Part shown: piece by piece, positions 45,239 to 51,385 of the stretch
Numbering within the stretch: position 1 is the stretch's first letter
Layout of the letters: each line of letters opens with the position of its first letter
NCBI RefSeq assembly: GCF_927312905.1
Contig: NZ_CAKMHQ010000078.1
Location: forward strand, 1 to 51,385
Direction of reading: 5' to 3'
DNA: 51,385 nt
DNA from: Candidatus Nitrotoga sp. 1052
GTDB lineage: Bacteria > Pseudomonadota > Gammaproteobacteria > Burkholderiales > Gallionellaceae
Program-made: the position numbers and the translations under genes
The notes under the pieces: model-generated
Seen by the model: the letters and a program-made list of their open reading frames with translations, nothing else
Databases searched by the model: none
Told to the model about the DNA's origin: nothing

Positions 45239-45442
45239 CCCTTCCAGCTTACCTAATCCTTGTGGCTGTATCTCTACAACGATTTCCTAGATTTTTTTGT
45301 GTGCCAATAACGCTTTGCACACTGAGCAGAATTTTCAAAATCTTTATGTATATACTTGGTCAAATACCCGCTTAATTTGTCAGACTTTCAAACTGCCCCC
45401 TTGCTACCCTAGCGCTTCGAAGATGTCCTTGAGAAACCATAA

Positions 45443-46759
45443 TCATGGCTTGCGTTCGATTTGTGGTAACCAACCAGTTATACCCTCTCCGCCATACGCT
45501 CCACGGGAGTATTCATCCCGCTTGCGCCTGTTGAAGTCTAAATCCCAGTCCGTAAAGACTCGAAAAGAGGTGGTGTCAACCGGCTGGGATTTCATATTTG
45601 ATACTTTTGAGTAAAGGTCCATAGCGCCTAATGGGGCAAATGGCTTCAATAGATAATCAACCGCATCTTCTCTTTTGCCAATGCTATTGGATTTCTGCGA
45701 TTTGGCAGTAATAGGTTTAGAAGCAAAGATCACATTAGCTGAGACTTGTTGAACATAATTTTCACTGCCCTGCCCTGATATGACTGAGATGCCGGTTTTA
45801 GGAGTGATAACTGTATTGTAGAAAACATGTATAGCGCGTGGAATATCATTATGTGGCTGAATTCGAATCGCATCCCCATGGCCATTGACGAAAAGGTTGT
45901 TATACAAGGCAATGTTCCCTTCCCCCTGAAAGAGCGCTTCGGTAGGGTTTTGATAGAAGAAATTGCCATAGATTTCATAAGTATCTTTCGATCCATTTCC
46001 TTTCACGGGCCAGTGTCCCACGAGCACATTAGGCCGCGCTAATGGCCCGGTAGCTGCGCCCTTCTCCTTGCTAAATACGTTGTGGCGGATGATTGTAACG
46101 CTCGGCTCGCTGGGCATACCCGGAATCTCCGGTCGCGCATTCTGATGCTTGATTTGCAAGTTGTAGCCAATAGTGTCAACGATTAAATTGTGCTCAATCA
46201 ATCCTCCCACAAATGGTGCGTTGCCGTCGGAGTTGCCGAGATAAATTCCGGTGCCGGCACCCCAAATTGTGTTACTTCGGATAACCCAGTTCCACGCGGG
46301 ACACTTTGTCGAAATGCCCACAGTTTGCTGGTTATTGCCATGACCCTTGATAACCAGATTTTCCAGCGTGATGTGGTGAGCCCAGTCAGCGTGTCCTTCG
46401 CATTTAACGCCGTCCACAGCCATGCCCTGCCCATCAAGTTCCAAATTACGGATAACAATGTAACTGGCGTTAATGATGCTAATCGTATTGTTTCCAGGCC
46501 TTGCCAAAAAAACAGGTAAAGGACCATTGGACGGGCCCATTATGATGACCGGATTGTCCTTATTCCCGTGCAGCCGATGCACAGGCAAACCTTTTTTGTA
46601 AATGCCGGGCTGTAGCAAAAGAGTATCGCCTGGTTCCAGCCGCGAAAGCAATTCACGATAGTTATCGGCGTCAGCTGTAACGATGCTGGCGGCCTGTAAT
46701 ATTGGACTGAACAGGAGCAAGAGAAGAAAAACTATGCGTCGCAAGGAAATACAAAACAT
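45443..46759 (-). CDS. secreted right-handed parallel beta-helix protein
   Basis: 438 residues with a signal peptide (MFCISLRRIVFLLLLLFSPI to LQAAS). Then YRELLSRLEPGDTLLLQPGI and many short beta-helix rungs: ASYIVIRNLELDG, HHITLENLVIKGHG, NWVIRSNTIWGAGTGIYLGN, LIEHNLIVDT, YEIYGNFFYQNP and NIALYNNLFVNGHGDAIRI. This is the pectate-lyase/PbH1 fold used by polysaccharide lyases, epimerases and adhesins; catalytic residues cannot be assigned by eye. It probably acts on a surface or external polysaccharide. It is transcribed towards the hicAB-like operon, with about 200 bases between them that hold nothing recognisable. Confidence 0.85.
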   Translation of the reverse strand: MFCISLRRIVFLLLLLFSPILQAASIVTADADNYRELLSRLEPGDTLLLQPGIYKKGLPVHRLHGNKDNPVIIMGPSNGPLPVFLARPGNNTISIINASYIVIRNLELDGQGMAVDGVKCEGHADWAHHITLENLVIKGHGNNQQTVGISTKCPAWNWVIRSNTIWGAGTGIYLGNSDGNAPFVGGLIEHNLIVDTIGYNLQIKHQNARPEIPGMPSEPSVTIIRHNVFSKEKGAATGPLARPNVLVGHWPVKGNGSKDTYEIYGNFFYQNPTEALFQGEGNIALYNNLFVNGHGDAIRIQPHNDIPRAIHVFYNTVITPKTGISVISGQGSENYVQQVSANVIFASKPITAKSQKSNSIGKREDAVDYLLKPFAPLGAMDLYSKVSNMKSQPVDTTSFRVFTDWDLDFNRRKRDEYSRGAYGGEGITGWLPQIERKP

Positions 46760-46963
46760 ATCTTGATTTATTACGAAATATTGATGAGAATGACAGAGTA
46801 GCAGATGCAGTTTGCGTTAAAGCAATTTGATTGCTGACCGCGCAAAGTGCTTGTATTTAAATCAACTCATATGAAATTTAAGTTCATGTTCACATAGTAT
46901 TATGCTTTTGCATGGAAAATGATTTATTGGCCACTCGCCCTGCCCTTGCACCTACGGCTACAC

Positions 46964-48010
46964 CTATTTTTTTATTCCGTCATGGGCAGGTAGGTCTCCT
47001 GCCACCGAAATTTTGTTTTCATTAGCCGTGCCCTGAGCGGCGCGCCGCATTCTGTCATTGATTGCAACCCACTCTTGCGTAGAGGGAGGTGCTTCAGCCA
47101 AAAGACGATCGAAACGGGCGTGGTCAATACGGTGCAGCGTCGCATAGAGCTCGCGCCCATATTCATCAGCCAGCAGAGGCATCTGAAAACTTGTTATTCC
47201 ACCACTGCCTACACGCTTGCTATTATCGCTCAGATTAAGAACCGCCACTTTATAGCCCAGATTAGCCAGTTGATGTGCCCGGCGCCACAATTCGTCTGCC
47301 GGATGGATTTCAATTGGAGTTGTGGGGGCATAGTGTGAGGCCAGCATGCCGGAAGCATGCACCTTAGAAGCAGCCGGTTGAGCCAGCAAGATTTTCTTAT
47401 TGAGTGTGTCTTCAATAGCTTCGACGGAAAGCCCGCCGGGCCGCAATAACACAGCCTCTCCATGCGCTAAGCTTACGATGGTGGATTCCACACCGATACG
47501 GCATGGGCCTCCATCCAGAATCATACCCACCCTGGATCCCAGTTTGTCATGCACGTGTTGCGCTGTAGTTGGGCTTACCTGTCCAAAACGATTGGCCGAT
47601 GGGGCTGCAATTCCGCCGCCGAACGCACGCAGCAGAGCGGTCGCGACTGGGTGGTCTGGCACACGCAGACCTACGGTGTCTTGCCCGCCGGTGACCTCAT
47701 TCGGCACTTGGCTGGATCGTTGCAGGATCAAGGTCAGTGGACCCGGCCAAAATGTTTCTGCAAGTCGCCATGCAGCGTCGGGGATACTCTGCGCCCAAGC
47801 TGGTAGTTGGGAAGCTGCGGCAATATGAACGATTAGAGGATGATAGTTTGGTCGGCCCTTGATCTCAAAAATCTTTCGCACTGCAAGTGGATTGGAAGCA
47901 TCCGCCCCCAATCCGTAGACAGTCTCCGTGGGAAAAGCCACCGTCTCGCCTGCCCGTAGTAATGCTGCGGCAGCTTGTATCTCGTCATTCGGGATAGTAT
48001 AGGAATTCAC
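46964..48010 (-). CDS. threonylcarbamoyl-AMP synthase (Sua5)
   Basis: 348 residues. The N-terminal YrdC domain (AVAFPTETVYGLGADASNPL, KGRPNYHPLIVHI, PSANRFGQVSPTTA) is followed by a C-terminal Sua5 domain (ASGMLASHYAPTTPI; REL-YATLHRIDHARFDRLL-like). It makes threonylcarbamoyl-AMP for t6A modification of ANN-decoding tRNAs. GTG start at 48010, overlapping the psiE stop (GTGA). It is the likely t6A enzyme of the genome, as opposed to the YciO paralogue at 22460. Confidence 0.94.
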   Translation of the reverse strand: MNSYTIPNDEIQAAAALLRAGETVAFPTETVYGLGADASNPLAVRKIFEIKGRPNYHPLIVHIAAASQLPAWAQSIPDAAWRLAETFWPGPLTLILQRSSQVPNEVTGGQDTVGLRVPDHPVATALLRAFGGGIAAPSANRFGQVSPTTAQHVHDKLGSRVGMILDGGPCRIGVESTIVSLAHGEAVLLRPGGLSVEAIEDTLNKKILLAQPAASKVHASGMLASHYAPTTPIEIHPADELWRRAHQLANLGYKVAVLNLSDNSKRVGSGGITSFQMPLLADEYGRELYATLHRIDHARFDRLLAEAPPSTQEWVAINDRMRRAAQGTANENKISVAGDLPAHDGIKK

Positions 48011-48459
48011 AGTGTTTTGTTTTCATCCTGCATTCGGTCGGCTTGCCCCAGTTCCGCCGACGACTCATCGCCCGAATAGGGATAACGTACATGGCCCAAA
48101 CGAATTAGGAACACTGCCAGCGTCAGCATCAGGATAGAGCCAGTTATTGCGAGCATGCGCCAGTCATCCAAGGCTTTCATGTCCAAGATCAGGTAGCGCG
48201 CAAGTGCCACCATGCCGATGTAAAGTGGGAAACGCACTGGCAGCTTGCCTGAGTTGTAATACAGCCCGACCATGGCGAGCACTTCCAGGTAGAGGAAAAG
48301 CAGTAACAGGTCGGTAAGTGTCACTTGTACTGCCCGTACCATAGTCATGGTCTCGCTCGCCATGGCGAACACTGTGGCAATGGCGATGACTAGCAAGCCG
48401 ATATGTTCGACCAGAGAAAGAAGTCCCTGGTTGAATCTTTTAATGGTTGTTTTTTTCAA
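48007..48459 (-). CDS. psiE: PsiE-family membrane protein
   Basis: 150 residues, four membrane helices (HIGLLVIAIATVFAMASETM; LLLLFLYLEVLAMVGLYY; PLYIGMVALARYLILDM; ILMLTLAVFLIRLG). The ASETM and RYLILDMK regions match phosphate-starvation-inducible PsiE. TTG start at 48459 with GAGG about 10 bases upstream; no alternative start exists in frame. Its stop overlaps sua5, so the two are translationally coupled. The physiological role is unknown. Confidence 0.85.
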   Translation of the reverse strand: MKKTTIKRFNQGLLSLVEHIGLLVIAIATVFAMASETMTMVRAVQVTLTDLLLLFLYLEVLAMVGLYYNSGKLPVRFPLYIGMVALARYLILDMKALDDWRMLAITGSILMLTLAVFLIRLGHVRYPYSGDESSAELGQADRMQDENKTL

Positions 48460-48645
48460 TCCGTTAGCACCTCAATGATGTAAAACGTGAACTTAAAATA
48501 TGGGTAATTTAGTTTTTAACAACTTGACTTTACAGACCCATTTTCTATGGCCTGACCTTTACGATGGATGAATGTGCGGCGCTCACAAAATACTTCCGAT
48601 AACTGAAGGTAACAACTGATGGCAAGAAAAAATGTTCTGGTTAAA

Positions 48646-48786
48646 GGGCACTTCTAAAAATCCAATTTTCGTCACAATACGGCGTTACTCGAAAAAAATT
48701 ATCGCTTACATATCAAGTATATGCCACGCTCAAATTTCTTACTCGTGCCTTGTCTTGCCTAGAAACTTGAATTTTTAGAGGCGCCC
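48646..48786. mobile_element. MITE-like element, copy B (complete)
   Basis: 141 bases with terminal inverted repeats GGGCACTTCTAAAAATCCAA and (other end, reversed) GGGCGCCTCTAAAAATTCAA, 17 of 20 matching. Both sides are flanked by TAAA (48642-48645 and 48787-48790), a probable 4-base target duplication. No ORF. The interior matches copy A in the opposite orientation. A 4-base duplication beginning or ending in TA fits mobilisation by an IS5-type transposase, which is inference. Confidence 0.88.
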
Positions 48787-48804
48787 TAAAGTGCATCTAA
48801 AACA

Positions 48805-49104
48805 CTAGCAGTGCATTGTAGCGCACTTGGCCGGGGTGACGACGGCGCTGTGCGCCAGGCCGCTTTGACTGTCCACGCCAATGTGCAGCTTCATGCCAAA
48901 GTACCACTGTTGCCCCTTGCGAGTCTGGTGCATTTCAGGATCGCGTTTCTTCTCGATGTTCTTGGTTGAGCTGGGGGCCGCGATGAGGGTGGCATCGACA
49001 ATCGTGCCGGTCTTGAGTGTCATGCCGCTGCCTTGGAGTACGCGTCCGACATCGGCGAAGAGTTGCTCATTGAGGTTGTGCCTCTCCAGCAGTCGGAAAT
49101 CGGT
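48805..49104 (-). pseudogene. IS5-family transposase internal fragment
   Basis: The minus strand reads [20 protein letters not shown], then [39 protein letters not shown] and [13 protein letters not shown]: the middle of an IS5-type DDE transposase including the first catalytic Asp (VDAT) and second Asp (GVDS). Both ends are missing; the C-terminus breaks at TPAKC and ends in unrelated codons. It abuts MITE copy B and is fused in frame to an IS1380 scrap. Confidence 0.75.
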
Positions 49105-49260
49105 AATGGCTGTGGTCAGGCGATCAATCTGACCAATACGGCGATCCATGGCGGAAAGCAGTAATGCACCCAGGTCAGAGGATATCTCCCCGCCTGTGAA
49201 GTCGGCGCGGATCGTGTAGCCAGCAGCGGGAGGAAATTGGAGTTGTTCTGGGGCAAAATT
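49105..49260 (-). pseudogene. IS1380-type transposase N-terminal fragment
   Basis: The minus strand reads [20 protein letters not shown], then [20 protein letters not shown] and DRLTTAI, the characteristic N-terminus of IS1380 transposases. At about 49105 it joins in frame with IS5 sequence, so this is a chimera produced by deletion or nested insertion. Confidence 0.55.
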
Positions 49261-49377
49261 AGTAGCAGGGCGAGTACAAACAGTTATTTTTTACGAGACT
49301 GTTTTTATAAAAAACATATTATATCAAATAGTTATTTTGTTATTCACCCTTTCTATGCAAAATTCAGGCTAAATACT

Positions 49378-50148
49378 CTATACACACGAACTCAAAAATA
49401 AACGACGAAAATTTGTTGTAGTAGCACGTCCCACCTCTGAAAGAGAAATGCCACGCAATTTGGCTATTTCTTCAGCTACATGCTTAACATAAGCAGGCTG
49501 GTTGAGTTTGCCGCGATATGGCACCGGGGCGAGATAGGGTGAGTCAGTTTCAATCAATATGCGCTCAAGTGGAATATGCCGTGCAACTTCTTTCAGCAAA
49601 ATAGCATTCTTGAAAGTGACGATACCGGAAAAAGAAATGTAGAAGTTCATCTCAATAGCTGCTTGGGCTACTTCCAGGCTTTCGGTAAAACAGTGCATGA
49701 CGCCGCCAATCTCGGCAGCGCCTTCTTCAGCCATAAGACGCAGGGTGTCCTGAGCCGCCTCACGGGTGTGAATAATGAGAGGTTTGCGGCACTCGCGCGC
49801 AGCGCGAATATGTGTGCGGAAGCGCGCACGCTGCCACTCCAGATCACCTTTTAATCGAAAATAATCGAGGCCGGTTTCCCCGATAGCAATGACTTTAGGG
49901 TGTCGTGCCAGCTGTACCAGCAGCGCTTGCGTTGGCTCGGTAGCTGATTCGTGGTCTGGGTGCACGCCAACAGAAGCATAGATATGCTCATATTGCTCCG
50001 CGAGCAGTTTAATTTGAGGAAAGTCTTCTAAATTTACCGAAACGCACAGCGCGTGAGAAATTTCATTCTGGCGCATGTTTGTCAGAACTTCATCGAAGAT
50101 TGCGGTTAGTTCCGGAAAATTGATATGGCAATGCGAATCTATAAACAT
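49378..50148 (-). CDS. tatD: TatD family metal-dependent hydrolase
   Basis: 256 residues, TIM-barrel deoxyribonuclease of the TatD/YcfH type. The metal site shows HCH (MFIDSHCHINF, His6 and His8), Glu in AIGETGLDYF, His in PLIIHTREA and GVMHCF, and Asp in ILIETDSPYLAP. It sits directly downstream of holB on the same strand (52-base gap), a very common pairing (YcfH-holB). The exact member (YcfH rather than TatD proper) is inferred from that context. Confidence 0.92.
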   Translation of the reverse strand: MFIDSHCHINFPELTAIFDEVLTNMRQNEISHALCVSVNLEDFPQIKLLAEQYEHIYASVGVHPDHESATEPTQALLVQLARHPKVIAIGETGLDYFRLKGDLEWQRARFRTHIRAARECRKPLIIHTREAAQDTLRLMAEEGAAEIGGVMHCFTESLEVAQAAIEMNFYISFSGIVTFKNAILLKEVARHIPLERILIETDSPYLAPVPYRGKLNQPAYVKHVAEEIAKLRGISLSEVGRATTTNFRRLFLSSCV

Positions 50149-50200
50149 AAGGTGTTATTTAGTAATAAGGTTTTATGGCGCTCTTGGTGATCATCCAGCG

Positions 50201-51286
50201 TCATCTATCAGCTCCCAACATCATGTGCCGGTAAGATAACAGAATGGATTCAAATAATAGCTTGGGATTCAAAGGATGCAACGCCTCGCGTTTTGCGATT
50301 ATTAACTCATTTTGATAACGCAGCAGATCGAACATGGCAATGTTACTGGATAATTTTTTTATTAAATCATTAAGATGGTCGTGATATCTAACCTTTCCCG
50401 TGAGCTTTGCGCTGCCTAGATCGTAGCACCACTGCTGCAACCAATGGATGACATGAAGCGGTTCTGTGCGTTGCAACTGTTCGGCCAAAGCAAACACATC
50501 GAACTTGGCAGGTTGTCTGATTTCTTGCAAAAAAAGGTTGTACTCTCCTTCCTCTATAGCTTCTTCAGCCAGGCTTGCCGCTAGTAACGGGGCAAATCCG
50601 GCCCGTGCCAACATCGCTACTGGATTGGCATATTTCTGCTGTTGCAGCCAGGTAGAGCTGGCCTCGAGTGATGGCATTGGGGCCGCGAGAGTCAGGCAAC
50701 GGCTTACGATGGTGGGTAGCAATTGCTGTGGTTTATGGCTAACCAAAATTATCAACATCCGGTCGGGTGGCTCCTCCAGCGTTTTGAGCAATGCATTCGC
50801 TGCATTGGCATTCATTGCTTCCGCGGGATGAATCAGCACTACACGATGGCCACCCTGATGTGTGGATAGATTGATGAAATTCGCGAGCGAGCGCACTTGA
50901 TGAACAGAAATCTCTTTGCTAGGTTTTTTCCCTTTCTTCTGTTGTTCGTCGAGTACTTCTTCAGCGATTCTCTTTGTCCAACTCTTCAATATCAAAGATG
51001 CTTGAGAATCACTGGATTCCTGCATTTCGATCGACTGTGCGCCCGATAGCAGCAAACGAAAATCAGGATGAGTACCTTGTTCAAACCAGTGACAGTACGT
51101 GCAATCTTGGCAAGCCAATTTGCTACCAAGTGATTTTTTGCATAGCAAAGAGCGGGCGAGATTCATGGCGAAATTTAACTTGCCTATTCCTTGCGGCCCT
51201 TTCAATAAGATTGCATGCGGCAAACGTGCATGCAATCCGATCCAGCGTTGCCAAAGTTCATCTTGCCATGCGTACAGTTCATTCAT
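50201..51286 (-). CDS. holB: DNA polymerase III subunit delta prime
   Basis: 361 residues from ATG 51286 (a TTG at 51292 is possible). Clamp-loader AAA+ protein: HAILLKGPQGIGKLNFAMNL near the N-terminus, zinc cysteines CQDCTYCHW near residue 57, HRVVLIHPAEAMNANAANAL and LKTLEEPPDRMLIILV, and SRC as the sensor/arginine-finger motif in TIVSRCLTL. tatD follows. Its start is only 44 bases from a MITE copy. Confidence 0.95.
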   Translation of the reverse strand: MNELYAWQDELWQRWIGLHARLPHAILLKGPQGIGKLNFAMNLARSLLCKKSLGSKLACQDCTYCHWFEQGTHPDFRLLLSGAQSIEMQESSDSQASLILKSWTKRIAEEVLDEQQKKGKKPSKEISVHQVRSLANFINLSTHQGGHRVVLIHPAEAMNANAANALLKTLEEPPDRMLIILVSHKPQQLLPTIVSRCLTLAAPMPSLEASSTWLQQQKYANPVAMLARAGFAPLLAASLAEEAIEEGEYNLFLQEIRQPAKFDVFALAEQLQRTEPLHVIHWLQQWCYDLGSAKLTGKVRYHDHLNDLIKKLSSNIAMFDLLRYQNELIIAKREALHPLNPKLLFESILLSYRHMMLGADR

Positions 51287-51330
51287 TAACAAATTACATT
51301 ATTCAAAAATAATAGAAGTAAATCACTTAC

Positions 51331-51385
51331 GGGCACCTCTAAAAATCCAATTTTCGTCACAATACGGCGTTACTCGAAAAAAATT
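51331..51385. mobile_element. MITE-like element, copy C (cut by window end)
   Basis: Begins GGGCACCTCTAAAAATCCAA and continues TTTTCGTCACAATACGGCGT, then ACTCGAAAAAAATT to the end of the window, identical to copy B over this span apart from one base in the terminal repeat (position 7 of the element). Preceded by TTAC. Whether it is a short MITE or the end of a full IS cannot be seen. Confidence 0.8.

Noticed and set aside
48619-48657. 12-codon ORF (MARKNVLVKGHF) with a GAAGG site, ended by MITE copy B
   Set aside because: Might be a gene truncated by the insertion, but nothing downstream of the MITE continues it and 12 codons are too few to support.
1-51385. CRISPR arrays, rRNA genes, replication origin or intact prophage
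   Set aside because: No regularly spaced repeats, rRNA-like sequence, DnaA-box cluster or run of phage structural genes was seen.

Overview
The window looks like a chromosomal segment of a betaproteobacterium. The order rpsB-tsf-pyrH-frr-uppS-cdsA-dxr-rseP-bamA-skp-lpxD-fabZ-lpxA-lpxB-rnhB, a minCDE cluster, a divergent smpB/ratA pair and scpAB next to a long TrpS are typical of that class. The moderate GC content, many IS remnants and gene set suggest the Nitrosomonadales/Gallionellaceae side (Gallionella, Sideroxydans or Nitrotoga-like). That placement is inference; no rRNA or other taxonomic marker was available.

Layout. Positions 1-2190: an IS21-type end remnant, a small exported DUF4399 protein, and a minus-strand graveyard of minor type IV pilin genes (pilE, fimT-like, pilV), all frameshifted. 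2195-4373: thiO (glycine oxidase) and a fatty acid hydroxylase/sterol desaturase family protein. 4627-18854: one long tightly packed plus-strand block, starting with a good sigma70 promoter and a structured rpsB leader. It links translation (S2, EF-Ts, RRF), UMP kinase, undecaprenyl and phospholipid precursors (UppS, CdsA, Dxr), envelope proteolysis (RseP), outer-membrane protein assembly (BamA, Skp), lipid A synthesis (LpxD, FabZ, LpxA, LpxB) and RNase HII. 18862-28395: a CopD-like membrane protein, a strongly diverged ribulose-phosphate-epimerase paralogue, smpB/ratA, a PHP-RNase/YciO/site-2 protease/TrpS/ScpA/ScpB/SpoU-methyltransferase run, and a YqjD-YqjE-YqjK-like trio. 28627-32424: a 1265-residue DUF748/AsmA-like protein.

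32425-36339 is a patchwork. It has a mosaic of three IS remnants, a VF530-family protein, a pseudouridine synthase homologue whose catalytic Asp position holds Glu, a YgjP-like metallopeptidase, an FMN reductase and a dienelactone hydrolase, the last two separated by a small mobile repeat (MITE). 36597-40049 is a very large fusion protein (beta-propeller, SEC-C zinc motif, TPR-like helices, GT2 and GT4 glycosyltransferases), directly followed by minCDE. 42281-46759 is accessory: a DUF4142 protein, an AT-rich regulatory-looking stretch with a tiny ORF, a four-ORF overlapping minus-strand operon with a HicA/HicB-like pair flanked by two extra genes, and a secreted parallel beta-helix protein. 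46964-51286 carries sua5-psiE, an IS5/IS1380 chimeric remnant, tatD and holB.

The least ordinary items are: (i) the multi-module glycosyltransferase fusion; (ii) the HicAB-like operon with a conserved-looking third gene and an apparent defect at the toxin start; (iii) the Rpe paralogue with both catalytic aspartates replaced; (iv) the pseudouridine synthase homologue with Asp to Glu; (v) a roughly 140-bp inverted-repeat mobile element present in three places, each upstream of a minus-strand gene. All functional calls rest on reading motifs by eye; no database search was run.
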